This document shows, piece by piece, positions 23,736 through 37,000 of a stretch of 64,000 nucleotides of DNA. The DNA is taken from assembly GCA_963978545.1 (NCBI GenBank), contig OZ021725.1:87590305-87654304 (forward strand), in the 5' to 3' direction. Position 1 is the stretch's first letter; every line of letters begins with the position of its first letter. The DNA is from Linyphia triangularis (taxonomy: Eukaryota; Arthropoda; Arachnida; Araneae; Linyphiidae). The translations under genes were made by a program, and so were the position numbers. The notes under the pieces were generated by a model. That model did no database searches and was not told the origin of the DNA. It saw nothing but the letters and a program-made list of their open reading frames with translations.

Positions 23736-24309
23736 ACAAGGTGGCTCGAAAGTAACTCCCTTTTTTTAAAAATTAAACATCTTGAAAACACTTAATCACA
23801 GAGAATTGGAACTATTTGAATATTTTTTGAACTGTGAATTGAAATCGGATTTAGTTTCTGAATTCTATAGGTTTGTCTTTTAAACATATAAATAGGTTTC
23901 ATTTCCTTTAAATAACTGTTTCAATGGGATTTACTTTAATTCTGATTTTTCTCCATACACATGTGGAAGTTAAATTGCTAACAAGTAAAACAGCTAGTAT
24001 TTTAATTATAGTTAAAAATAAATATATCTACGAATAGTAGAGATATTTCTGTAAGAAAACACATATAAATGCTGGGTAAGGTTAATGGTAGATGTCACAG
24101 GCTGTCCCAAACCTAATTCCCTATTTAAAAAAAAAAAAAAATCTTGAAAATAGTTATTCACTGGCGATTGAAATATCCAGCTAGTATGTTTAACATATAT
24201 TAACAGAAACTCAATTCGATAAACATAAAAATATTTTTAAATCCCGCATAAGTAACTGTTTAAGAGTTCTTTTATTTTTAATATGGAGTTACTTTTGGTA
24301 CTGTTTGTG
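23736..24309. mobile_element. Mariner-like terminal repeats, three related ends
   Basis: Three related ends occur: ACAAGGTGGCTCGAAAGTAA at 23736, ACAGGCTGTCCCAAAC at 24097, and an inverted ACAAACAGTACCAAAAGTAA ending at 24309. The last two bound a ~213-bp MITE-like unit; the first may be a fragment or the end of a longer nested element. ACAGGGTGTCCCAAA-type ends occur in arthropod mariner relatives. Target duplications are not clear. Confidence 0.45.
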
Positions 24310-24739
24310 CTTTCTGGCATAATCATCAACTAGCATTTAAAGGTATTTTCTTATACAGTTTGTAGAAACTTGTTTTCAATAATTGAAATAGTACATATTT
24401 AACTTGTAAACAGTTTAACTATTGCTGAGGAAAATGATAATAATAAAAGTAAAAAGCAAGGGAACATCAAAACCACATTAGGACGATAACTATTCCATTA
24501 CAAACATTATAGATTCCCTATCGCACTAATTATTTTCAGTGATCTACTACAATAAACTGAACCCAGTGATACCCTTAATGTTTACTAAACCAATCACTCT
24601 TATTTTTGTAGTGAGATAGATTCCTAATTACTCCGGAGTGCATCAACAACAGTAAGAGATAATTACGTTAAACATTTCCTAAAAGAACCATCTAAACAAC
24701 ACTAAAAAAAAAAAAAAGAAGAAGAAGAAAACAACACGA

Positions 24740-25010
24740 AAGGAATGCCGTAGAATTGGGTAATAATTCGTTTCATTTCCGTGTGGGGAACTTAGTCCTT
24801 AGATTTATTTCGGCCGGCGCCATTCCAAATCAAAAAACAAGAATTTTCTGGAAGCAATTTTAATTGCCTATCACAGCGTGAACTGTGAAAACTAACTAAA
24901 AGGAAATATTTTTCCACTCATTTATTAAATAAACATCGCCCAGAGGCGAACGGAAATTTTAATTGAAGTAATTTAATTTTAGTTTGCTTGCCACCGCTGT
25001 ATGCGTTCGA
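24740..25010. promoter_or_regulatory. Non-repetitive island, candidate conserved regulatory DNA
   Basis: It stands out by more balanced composition and by words such as TTTTAATTGCC, TTCATTTCCGTGTGG and GTGAACTGTGAAAAC. The homeodomain core TAATT occurs several times. No coding signal. Conservation is not testable here, so confidence is low. Confidence 0.25.
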
Positions 25011-25379
25011 TTTTAAAATGATTCATGTTATCGCAGGAAATACTTTCAGAGGAGAGGGAGAAGGGGAGGGGGGGGGGGGAAAGAAGTGGAAATTAATTAC
25101 CCTAATATCCTTTGCTAAAGGGAATCAAGAGCAAATATATCGGCATCATTACACAGTAATTTTATTTCCAAAAACTTATCTTAAATATTTGTGCTCCCCT
25201 AGTTTTGCTCTCTCAAAAGTTATTTTTGAGCCATTATTAATCAAGTGCTTGTTTTAATTATATTCTGGACTGCAGGGTAAAAATTTTTATCGCAGTGATA
25301 CATTTTTATTATTATTATTTTTTTTTAATTTTATTTTTTGTAATCACCTCGCTACACTTTATCTTTCTCCGTTGATTAA

Positions 25380-25640
25380 TAACAACGGAATAATCCAATC
25401 CGGGTATTTATTATTCAAAACGGTACAAAATGTATAAAATTAACCTCCGGGTTTGGAAAGGGAAATTGGAGATAAAAATTTAAACATGCATGCATATAAG
25501 TATCAGCTAATTAAAAAGAAGTTAATTACATTTTGGGTTTTAGACGAAAATCTAATTTTAATTTGTAAAGCAGGATTTTAAATTTTAATGACGCATGCAT
25601 TTCCTGATCGTCACAAAACATTACTTCAGTTTTTTTTTAT
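25380..25640. promoter_or_regulatory. TAATTA-rich segment, candidate regulatory DNA
   Basis: It contains paired ATGCATGC-type words (near 25485 and 25590) and repeated TTAATTA/TAATTT homeodomain-like sites in a non-repetitive context. Assigned on motif density only. Confidence 0.2.
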
Positions 25641-25926
25641 TATAGCAGCTCTATCTTTTATTCCTTGGTTCACTAAATATTATCTCTTAAAAATAACGTA
25701 TGGTATTTTTGTTTACGACTAAGACCAATACAGTGAATTATTTAGTTGTTTGTGGTAATGAATAATTTAATGTGTTTGTTCTCAGGAAAGTGAAGCAAAA
25801 TTATGGAATAAATTAATAACGCAATTCAAACCGATTGCGAGAAGGGAATATTAAGTTATTTAGGTGTATAATCTGGATGAATTTATGTTGAAACTAATAC
25901 AAACCAGGGGTGCGGAACATCGCACA

Positions 25927-26280
25927 ACTTTCAATTACACTATAATATGGGTCATTGCATTAAAGTTTGATATGGGGTGTTAATTACCATTTCCATATTT
26001 TCAATCATTTAAATATAAATGGTCAGTTTATTGATATTCACGGCACACAATTTTATAAGGACAAAACGTTTTTCATGGTCACCACTAATCTGTACACCAA
26101 ATTTGAACATCGTAGGTCAATTTGTTCGGGAGTTTTGCCAACCACGTACACACATACACACATTTTTTCTAGACAACTTTTTTGATAACAGTATGTTCCA
26201 AAATGTGGAGAAATGCAAATTTTTTTTTACCGAATGCTATACTTTCATTACTTTTTGTATACATATGGGTAACTGAAAGT
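25927..26280 (+). repeat. Dispersed repeat family A, copy 3 (internally deleted)
   Basis: It starts ACTTTCAATTACACTATA, lacks the middle ~370 bp of copy 4, and keeps the ACCAAATTTGAACATC core and GTGGAGAAAT block. It ends TGGGTAACTGAAAGT, an inverted version of the start. The upstream flank GGAACATCGCACA also matches copies 2 and 4, so the true left end may lie ~15 bp further out. Confidence 0.75.
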
Positions 26281-26440
26281 AAAAAATATCATGATGATAT
26301 ATTGGTAAGTATAAACAAATCAGTTTAATTCAGATTTTTTTTTAATTCTATGCATTGCTTAAACATTTCAACTTAACGTTGAAGTAGCTAATAAAAAATT
26401 ATTGTTTCCAACATAAACTAGAGGTGTGGTACATCGCACA

Positions 26441-27171
26441 ACTTTCAATTACACTATAATACTAACGTGAATTTGTATCATTTAACGTATTTATATTTTA
26501 ATCATTCATTTAGTAAAAATTGACAGTTTGGCGAAATTTTATGTGATAATTCTTGTATGGGTCTTTAGGGGAAAAAAAACCTCCTTTAAAATGATGATTT
26601 TGGCGATATACTTATTGATAATTCTTACATTATCCTTTCTTGTAAGTGAAACTGGGGTGAGAAGAAAAAACGATAGTTGATGAGGTATGCTCAAAGAAAG
26701 AGAACTCTGTGTTGAAGAGGCATTCGTTTTTCAGCCTTTTACGCCATTAAAGCATTTTTACGGGAATTTAGGTGGGGATGTTTAGAACACCTTAAGAGGC
26801 ATTACCACAGCGATTTAGAACAAAATAGTTCGAGCTATTTTTTAGCAATTACTAAAAAACATGATTTTTTTCAATGGCAGCTACCCTATGGGCATGCGCG
26901 ATTTTGACTAAAACCTTAATGGTAGGTCCTTGTGCCATCTCTAACCCTCACACCAAATTTGAACATCATAGGTCAATTTGTTCGGGTGTTATGCTGACCA
27001 CGTACACACATACATATAGACAGACATTTTTTCTAGATCACTTTTTTGAGATCAGGATGTTCCAAAACGTGGAGAAATGCAAAAAAAAAAAAAAAAAAAA
27101 AATCGAAATTTTGTTTTTGACCGAATACTATACTTTCATTACCCTAAGTATACATATGGGTAATTGAAAGT
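26441..27171 (+). repeat. Dispersed repeat family A, copy 4 (most complete)
   Basis: A 731-bp copy that starts ACTTTCAATTACACTATA and ends GGGTAATTGAAAGT, giving ~14-bp inverted ends. It lies 160 bp downstream of copy 3. It contains a 22-A run within the 3' part. The internal 97-codon frame is not preserved in the other copies. Confidence 0.75.
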
Positions 27172-28959
27172 AAAAATTAAGTATTAAGTGTGTTTACGTT
27201 TGGATGCTCGATTAGGTTTCTGTGCCTAAATTGTTTTTGAAAATTTTAAAATTATATTCCAATCGTGAAGCGTTGACAATTGTAATGTATTTTTCATCGT
27301 AGGTTTCAAAATTTACTTTAATTAATATTTGCTGGTGGTTTGTATGAATGTAATTATAGTGCTCTTAAGCAGTACATGTCAAAAGAATTCGGTACCAGAA
27401 TTCATCATGAATTATAAAAAAGTTTAAAAAAAGGCAGTAATGTACAGTACGTACAAAAAAAGAGAAAAGAAGCTAAGCGCTGTCTATATGTTGTATTCTA
27501 ATTGATAAAAAAAGAAAATTAACCCTCATAAGAAATCAAGTAAATTTTAAAATTAAATACAATTGTATAAAGTGTAATTGAAGGACAATATTTCATAATT
27601 AGATTTAGCTTAAAAAGTGTCAAAATAATAAATTTTATAATTTTCCAGTGAGTGGTTAGTAATTTAAATGACAACGGAATTACAAATTCATGTTAAAAAG
27701 AAAAATTGTTTTTTTATACATAAAAAGGTGAATAAATAATATATTTTAATAATTTTGGTTTCTAATGATATTTTGTTAAAAGCCAAATATTAATAGCACG
27801 CAATTAATTTTTAACTAATAAAACAATGCTTTTTATATATAAATAGAAAGATATATTTTCTTTGATAGATTTATCATGGTCAAAAATACATCAGAAGAAT
27901 TTTTCTTTTTTCTTTTGACATTTCATTTTCAGTATTTTAGAAAAAAATGTAGAAAACTCTGATTTCAAGGACCTACGTTAGATTTTATTTGAAATTCATT
28001 AAAATTTAATTGAGGTAAAAAAATAAAAAAATAAATTAATGTAAACATTTTAATTATTTTTTTTTTTTTCAAACTGTTGAAATCGTAGGTGGTAAACCTT
28101 TATATTTTTCGCTATTAGATTCAGATGGTCACAAACAAAATATCAAATACATTTTTCGACTTGGAAGTTTTGGGAGGTGTGTATCGTATTCATTCCTTTC
28201 TAAGTTATATTAAGTGACTAAGTCAGAATAGAAAGAATATTTAGCTTGTGAAAAGACCCCGGTTCAATTCTCAGTGTTAGAGCTAGGTAATTTATTTTTT
28301 CCAAAATAAGTAAACACAACGAGAATTTGATTTCTAAATCGACATTTTCAAAATTCGAGCCTAATCTCGTTCGATATTTGAAATTCATTCTCTTTAAAAG
28401 ATTCTAAGGCAGCGTTCGCCACTAATTTTTAGAGGCGAACCGTAGGAATTATGTTGAAGCTTTTTCGCCGGCTGGATAGACCAAAATATTTATCTTTAAT
28501 TACTATACTAAAAAACTACTATTCTTTAATTACTACGAAAACTGGAAATATTAATTTTCTTATTTTAATAAAATTACATATTTTTTTTATTTTTTTTTTT
28601 ATATTTTTTTTGAATCATTAAAAGGAAAATAGATGTATTACAATCTCCGAACGAAACATCAAAATAAATTTATTTATTTTATTACAAATTAAATAATATA
28701 ATCCATAAAAACAAAGTTTTTAATATAAAACCTTTATATGCATTGCCAATTTTTATATTCATTAACACAGCGCCGTTTCAGTTGTCAGCGTATGCTTGGT
28801 GTTGGCATCTAATTTAAAATATTAAAAACATTTCTATCAGCAAAATGTGCGGCAAACTACGTTTCAAAATTTATTCATTAATAATGAATGTGAATATATG
28901 CACTCACATCCAAATATCTTTTCTTTATTCTGATTAAAACAAGAATATTATTTATTTAT
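27172..28959. other. AT-rich stretch; small hairpin at 28414-28440
   Basis: No gene is supported. A GTTCGCC...GGCGAAC stem with a 13-bp loop lies at 28414-28440. A box B-like GGTTCAATTCTC at about 28261 is the only tRNA-like word, with no box A partner. Confidence 0.4.
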
Positions 28960-29195
28960 TAAAACAATTTTGGCAACAAGAAAGAGTTTCTTCAAAGATC
29001 GGTTAAATGCTATTCAGCGCGATTGGATGACGGCAAGTTGGTTTATTAGTATTTCGTGAAAGCGAACTTCGAGTGACAGTGAAAGCCACCAAAATCTGAT
29101 AGAATGCATTATCATCGACATCGAATCTATCTGCCAAGTTTCACCCCGATTGGATGACAGCAAGGGAGTTAATTAAGTTAATATAAAGGATTTAA
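28960..29195 (+). repeat. Dispersed repeat family C, copy 2
   Basis: It shares with 49020-49400 (reversed) the TTTTGGCAACA...AAGAGTTTC block, GAATGCAT...CATCGACATCG, AATCTATCTGCCAA and GATTGGATGACAGCAAG in the same order. It ends AAAGGATTTA like copy 1. Non-coding. Confidence 0.65.
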
Positions 29196-29519
29196 AAAAC
29201 ATATCAGTTCAGTCTAAAGTGCTGAAAACTATATATTCAAGCCGACGATTCAAATGGTCATGAACTTTCTTTAAAAAAATTAATTAAAAAAGTATTTGGT
29301 TTTGGTGGCAATAACTTGTCCTTCTTGTATATTCATTAATTTCAGAATTCTAAACTTATAATTAATTTCAAGGAGTGTAATTTAAATCCTCCGAGAACAC
29401 CTTTATATGTTATTACATAAGAATTTCGTAATTACATAAATCTCATATTTCGGCATACATAATTCTATTTTAATTTAGAGAGAAAAAAAAAAAAAAAACG
29501 TTTTCCGGCACTCAATTTA

Positions 29520-29775
29520 AATTATATTCATTGTGTGTTGGACAGGTTTGGGATGAATTGTAAGTTCCATTTGGAAGTTCATACACGAGCTTTGGCAAAA
29601 AGGAGCTCATTTCAGTCAGAGGAAATCAAAGGAAATTTTTTGACCTTAACCGCTCGAGACTTTGGCCTAAATTTGAGTTTCGTCGCTTTTGCAAATGTTC
29701 GAAAAGAGATGGGGTTGAATGACACTTTCACCTTGACAACCACCGTGACCCAACGTAGGAGGGAAGGTGGGGTTT
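29520..29775. promoter_or_regulatory. GC-richer island, candidate regulatory or decayed coding DNA
   Basis: It is clearly less AT-rich than both flanks and non-repetitive. It contains TTTGACCTTAACCGC (overlapping nuclear-receptor half-site and Runt-type AACCGC) and CACTTTCACCTTGACAACC. An 84-codon open frame (29535-29789) has no recognisable domain and begins at a TTG, so I prefer a non-coding reading. Confidence 0.25.
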
Positions 29776-30059
29776 TTTTTTTCAAGTAACCTTAGTTGAG
29801 AATTTATTTTTGAATGAATTTTTAAATGTATATTAATACTGACAACATGGAGCTTTAAAATAACGGAGACCATATTAAAAAAGTAGTTCTAAAATTTATA
29901 GTTGGTTCTAGGGGGTCCGTATGTTTTGTCCAAGTAGGAGTTATCCTACTCTGCAAAGTCTAACTAAGATTAATTAGAGGAATTACTTTTTTCGGAAGTT
30001 CTTTAGAGTCTGATATTGAATTATCATTATATTTGATTATCATGATATTACTCACTATT

Positions 30060-30330
30060 GCTGAAAGATTTGAGATTCTTTAGGTTCCCTCAACTTGCAT
30101 AGATTGCAATTTTCTCTTTTATATAATGCTGCCATCTATTGTTTACTGTCACAACTTTTCAAAACTATATCTGCTTTTTTAAACTCGATTTGTAATGTGT
30201 AGTTGTAAATAAACTGTTTGTCAGAAACTTAGGTCATAACCTTTAAATTTGTACGTCAATTTTTAGTTTTAGCTTAGTATAAAGGGAGAAAAGGCATAAT
30301 AATAATAAAAAATAAAAAAAATCCAGAAAC
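30060..30330. repeat. Old dispersed repeat family F, copy 2
   Basis: The diverged partner of 1255-1570. The best preserved block is GCTGCCATCTATTGTTTACT with the following ACTTTTCAAAA. Confidence 0.4.
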
Positions 30331-31017
30331 AATACTTAATATGGCATCCGGTTAGGATATAAAAAATTCTCTTATATGATGTTGTTCAGTTTTAAATTTC
30401 ATTTAACACAGTCTACTGAACCACTTGGTTGCATTAGATTTTTAATCGATGGAGATCTACACGAAGGGTATGCTGCCAAAATATTCATATTGCCCTAAGA
30501 GAGGAGAAAAGAGTGTAGTTGTAGCCTCCTAGCTATTGAAAACTTTAAATAAAATTTGAAAAGTGGCAAAATCCACAGGGAAAAAAAAGTACTGCACATT
30601 AAGTTTTAAATAGTTAATTTGAATAGAAAAATTAATACTTATCTATTAATTAACATTTTATTTAAACTGCAACTAATATTATTCGAAAACCAAGATTTGA
30701 CCAGATTTTAACCACTTTTTAACCTCACTATTCTTCCCCTCACCTCCGGATGTTTCCAAACCTCTACAAACATTCCTGATAATGCCCATATAAATATCGT
30801 TACCTTAAGACATCTAGGCACATTTAGTAGCTTGAAGTTTTAGTTTTGAAAGTAAAGATTAGCATGGAAATTTTAAGAATAAAATATAGGGATGAGATTT
30901 TTCAGCTATTCCTCGTGAAAATCATTTGATGACCTGATTGGCTTTTATTTTTTGCCTTGTTTGGATTTTGCTGGACTACTAATATTATGGAAATTGAATG
31001 CAATTGTGCAGTCATCG
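30331..31017. other. Unique stretch flanking the satellite
   Basis: No gene or repeat is recognised. A-rich and T-rich words dominate; the satellite begins within GCAGCTGTTTAG at its end. Confidence 0.4.
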
Positions 31018-34000
31018 CAGCTGTTTAGATTTGGGATCTGAAAGCTGATTTACTCATTACCAAACAGTTTGACAGTTGCAATCCATACATTCCACCGACT
31101 AGCATCGTATAAACTCTTCATATGCCAGTTTCTGGAGAAGCCAATTTGTCACTGCCATATTAGTAGATGGCTGCTCCAGTAGATCAAAACAGTTTCTGCG
31201 GTTTAGATTAGGGATCTGAAAGCTGATTTACTCATTACCAATCAGTTTGACAGTTGCATTCCATACATTCCACCGACTAGTATCGTATAAACTCTTCATA
31301 TGTCAGTTTCTGGAGAAGCCAATTTGTCACTGCCATATTAGTAGATGGCTGCTCCAGTAGATCAAAACAGTTTCTGGGGTTTAGATTTGGGATCTGAAAG
31401 CTTATTTACTCATTACCAATCAGTTTGACAGTTGCATCCCATACATTCCACCGACTAGTATCGTATAAACTCTTCATATGCCAGTTTCTGGAGAAGGCAT
31501 TTTGTCACTGCCATATTAGTAGATGGCTGCTCCAATAGATCAAAACAGTTTCTGCTGTTTAGATTTGGGATCTGAAAGCTGATTTACTCATTGCCAATCA
31601 GTTTGACAGTTGCATTCCATACATTCCACCGACTAGTATCGTATAAACTCTTCATATGCCAGTTTTTGGAGAAGCCAATTTGTCACTGCCATATTAGTAG
31701 ATGGCTGCTCCAGTAGATCAAAACAGTTTCTGCGGTTTAGATTAGGGATCTGAAAGCTGATTTACTCATTACCAATCAGTTTGACAGTTGCATTCCATAC
31801 ATTCCACCGACTAGTATCGTATAAACTCTTCATATGTCAGTTTCTGGAGAAGCCAATTTGTCACTGCCATATTAGTAGATGGCTGCTCCAGTAGATAAAA
31901 ACAGTTTCTGTTGTTTAGATTTGGGATCTGAAAGCTTATTTACTCATTGCCAATCAGTTTGAAAGTTGCATCCCATACATTCCACCGACTAGCATCGTAT
32001 GAATTCTTCATATGCCAGTTTCTGGAGAAGTCAATTTGTCACTGCCATATTAGTAGACGGCTGCTCCAGTAGATCAAAACAGTTTCTGCTGTTTATATTT
32101 GGGATCTGAAAGCTTATTTACTCATTACCAATCAGTTTGACAGATGCATTCCATACATTCCATCGATTAGTATCGTATAAACTCTTCATATGCCAGTTTC
32201 TGGAGAAGGCAATTTGTCACTGCCATATTAGTAGATGGCTGCTCCAATAGATCAAAACAGTTTCTGCTGTTTAGATTTGGGATCTGAAAGCTAATTTACT
32301 CATTGCCAATCAGTTTGAAAGTTGCATTCCATACATTCCACCGACTAGTATCGTATAAACTCTTCATATGTCAGTTTCTGGAGAAGCCAATTTGTCACTG
32401 CCATATTAGTAGATGGCTGCTCCAATAGATTAAAACAGTTTCTGTTGTTTAGATTTGGGATCTGAAAGCTTATTTACTCATTGCCAATCAGTTTGAAAGT
32501 TGCATTCCATACATTCCACCGACTAGTATCGTATAAACTCTTCATATGTCAGTTTCTGGAGAAGCCAATTTGTCACTGCCATATTAGTAGATGGCTGCTC
32601 CAATAGATCAAAACAGTTTCTGCTGTTTAGATTTGGGATCTGAAAGCTAATTTACTCATTGCCAATCAGTTTGAAAGTTGCATTCCATACATTCCACCGA
32701 CTAGTATCGTATAAACTCTTCATATGTCAGTTTCTGGAAAAGCCAATTTGTCACTGCCATATTAGTAGATGGCTGCTCCAATAGATCAAAACAGTTTCTG
32801 TTGTTTAGATTTGGGATCTGAAAGCTTATTTACTCATTGCCAATCAGTTTGAAAGTTGCATCCCATACATTCCACCGACTAGCATCGTATGAATTCTTCA
32901 TATGCCAGTTTCTGGAGAAGTCAATTTGTCACTGCCATATTAGTAGACGGCTGCTCCAGTAGATCAAAACAGTTTCTGCTGTTTATATTTGGGATCTGAA
33001 AGCTAATTTACTCATTGCCAATCAGTTCGAAAGTTGCATTCCATACATTCCATCGATTAGTATCGTATAAACTCTTCATATGTCAGTTTCTGGAGAAGCC
33101 AATTTGTCACTGCCATATTAGTAGATGGCTGCTCCAATAGATCAAAACAGTTTCTGTTGTTTAGATTTGGGATCTGAAAGCTTATTTACTCATTGCCAAT
33201 CAGTTTGAAAGTTGCATTCCATACATTCCACCGACTAGTATCGTATAAACTCTTCATATGTCAGTTTCTGGAGAAGCCAATTTGTCACTGCCATATTAGT
33301 AGATGGCTGCTCCAATAGATCAAAACAGTTTCTGCTGTTTAGATTTGGGATCTGAAAGCTAATTTACTCATTGCCAATCAGTTTGAAAGTTGCATTCCAT
33401 ACATTCCACCGACTAGTATCGTATAAACTCTTCATATGTCAGTTTCTGGAGAAGCCAATTTGTCACTGCCATATTAGTAGACGGCTGCTCCAATAGATCA
33501 AAACAGTTTCTGTTGTTTAGATTTGGGATCTGAAAGCTTATTTACTCATTGCCAATCAGTTTGAAAGTTGCATCCCATACATTCCACCGACTAGCATCGT
33601 ATGAATTCTTCATATGCCAGTTTCTGGAGAAGTCAATTTGTCACTGCCATATTAGTAGACGGCTGCTCCAGTAGATCAAAACAGTTTCTGCTGTTTATAT
33701 TTGGGATCTGAAAGCTAATTTACTCATTGCCAATCAGTTCGAAAGTTGCATTCCATACATTCCATCGATTAGTATCGTATATACTCTTCATATGCCAGTT
33801 TCTGGAGAAGTCAATTTGTCACTGCCATATTAGTAGATGGCTGCTCCAGTAGATCAAAACAGTTTCTGCTGTTTAGATTTGGGATCTGAAAGCTAATTTA
33901 CTCATTGCCAATCAGTTTGAAAGTTGCATTCCATACATTCCACCGACTAGTATCGTATAAACTCTTCATATGTCAGTTTCTGGAGAAGCCAATTTGTCAC

Positions 34001-37000
34001 TGCCATATTAGTAGATGGCTGCTCCAATAGATCAAAACAGTTTCTGTTGTTTTGATTTGGGATCTGAAAGCTTATTTACTCATTGCCAATCAGTTTGAAA
34101 GTTGCATCCCATACATTCCACCGACTAGCATCGTATGAATTCTTCATATGCCAGTTTCTGGAGAAGTCAATTTGTCACTGCCATATTAGTAGACGGCTGC
34201 TCCAGTAGATCAAAACAGTTTCTGCTGTTTAGATTTGGGATCTGAAAGCTAATTTACTCATTGCCAATCAGTTCGAAAGTTGCATTCCATACATTCCATC
34301 GATTAGTATCGTATAAACTCTTCATATGCCAATTTCTGGAGAAGTCAATTTGTCACTGCCATATTAGTAGATGGCTGCTCCAATAGATCAAAACAGTTTC
34401 TGCTGTTTAGATTTGGGATCTGAAAGCTTATTTACTCATTGCCAATCAGTTTGAAAGTTGCATCCCATACATTCCACCGACTAGCATCGTATGAATTCTT
34501 CATATGCCAGTTTCTGGAGAAGTCAATTTGTCACTGCCATATTAGTAGATGGCTGCTACAGTATATCAAAACAGTTTCTGCGGTTTAGATTAGGGATCTG
34601 AAAGCTGATTTACTCATTACCAATCAGTTTGAAAGTTGCTTTCCATACATTCCACCGACTAGTATCGTATGAATTCTTCATATGCCAGTTTCTGGAGAAG
34701 TCAATTTGTCACTGCCATATTAGTAGATGGCTGCTCCAATAGATCAAAACAGTTTCTGCTGTTTAGATTTGGGATCTGAAAGCTGATTTACTCATTGCCA
34801 ATCAGTTTGAAAGTTGCATTCCATACATTCCACCGACTAGTATCGTATAAACTCTTCATATGCCAGTTTCTGGAGAAGGCATTTTGTCATTGCCATATTA
34901 GTAGATGGCTGCTCCAATAGATCAAAACAGTTTCTTCTGTTTAGATTTGGGATCTGAAAGCTGATTTACTCATTGCCAATCAGTTTGACAGTTGCATTCC
35001 ATACATTCCACCGACTAGCATCGTATGAATTCTTCATATGCCAGTTTCTGGAGAAGTCAATTTGTCACTGCCATATTAGTAGACGGCTGCTCCAGTAGAT
35101 CAAAACAGTTTCTGCTGTTTATATTTGGGATCTGAAAGCTGATTTACTCATTACCAATCAGTTTGACAGTTGCATTCCATACATTCCATCGACTAGTATC
35201 GTATAAACTCTTCATATGCCAGTTTCTGGAGAAGTCAATTTGTCACTGCCATATTAGTAGATGGCTGCTACAGTATATCAAAACAGTTTCTGCGGTTTAG
35301 ATTAGGGATCTGAAAGCTGATTTACTCATTACCAATCAGTTTGAAAGTTGCTTTCCATACATTCCACCGACTAGTATCGTATGAATTCTTCATATGCCAG
35401 TTTCTGGAGAAGTCAATTTGTCACTGCCATATTAGTAGATGGCTGCTACAGTATATCAAAACAGTTTCTGCGGTTTAGATTAGGGATCTGAAAGCTGATT
35501 TACTCATTACCAATCAGTTTGAAAGTTGCTTTCCATACATTCCACCGACTAGTATCGTATGAATTCTTCATATGCCAGTTTCTGGAGAAGTCAATTTGTC
35601 ACTGCCATATTAGTAGATGGCTGCTCCAATAGATCAAAACAGTTTCTGCTGTTTAGATTTGGGATCTGAAAGCTGATTTACTCATTGCCAATCAGTTTGA
35701 AAGTTGCATTCCATACATTCCACCGACTAGTATCGTATAAACTCTTCATATGCCAGTTTCTGGAGAAGGCATTTTGTCATTGCCATATTAGTAGATGGCT
35801 GCTCCAATAGATCAAAACAGTTTCTTCTGTTTAGATTTGGGATCTGAAAGCTGATTTACTCATTGCCAATCAGTTTGACAGTTGCATTCCATACATTCCA
35901 CCGACTAGCATCGTATGAATTCTTCATATGCCAGTTTCTGGAGAAGTCAATTTGTCACTGCCATATTAGTAGACGGCTGCTCCAGTAGATCAAAACAGTT
36001 TCTGCTGTTTATATTTGGGATCTGAAAGCTGATTTACTCATTACCAATCAGTTTGACAGTTGCATTCCATACATTCCATCGACTAGTATCGTATAAACTC
36101 TTCATATGCCAGTTTCTGGAGAAGGCAATTTGTCACTGCCATATTAGTAGATGGCTGCTCCAATATATCAAAACAGTTTCTGCTGTTTAGATTTGGGATC
36201 TGAAAGCTGGTTTACTGCCATATTAGTAGTTACATTACCAATTACCACATTACCAATCAGTTTGAAAGTTGCATCCCATACATTGCATCGACTAGCATCT
36301 TATAAACTCTTCATATGTCAGTTTCTGGAGAAGCCAATTTGTCACTGACATATTAGTAGATGGCTGCTCCAGTAGATCAAAACAATTTCTGCTGTTTAGA
36401 TTAGGGATCTGAAAGCTGATTTACTCATTACCAATCAGTTTGACAGTTGCATTCCATACATTACACCAACTAGATTCGTATAAACTCTTCATATGCAGTT
36501 TCTGGAGAGGCCAATTTGTCACTGCCATATTAGTAGACGGCTGCTCCAGTAGATCAAAACAATTTCTGCTGTTTAGATTAGGGATCTGAAAGCTGATTTA
36601 CTCATTACCAATCAGTTTGAAAGTTGCATCCCATACATTCCACCGACTAGCATCTTATAAACTCTTCATATGCAGTTTCTGGAGAGGCCAATTTGTCACT
36701 GCCATATTAATAGACGGCTGCTCCAGTAGATCAAATCAGTTTCTGCTGTTTAGATTAGGGATCTGAAAGCTGATTTACTCATTACCAATCAGTTTGAAAG
36801 TTGCATCCCATACATTCCACCGACTAGCATCTTATAAACTCTTCATATGCAGTTTCTGGAGAGGCCAATTTGTCACTGCCATATTAATAGACGGCTGCTC
36901 CAGTAGATCAAATCAGTTTCTGCTGTTTAGATTAGGGATCTGAAAGCTGATTTACTCATTACCAATCAGTTTGAAAGTTGCATCCCATACATTCCACCGA

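Noticed and set aside
28240..28290. tRNA-like GGTTCAATTCTC word
   Set aside because: No box A at the right distance and no cloverleaf; probably chance or a decayed SINE.
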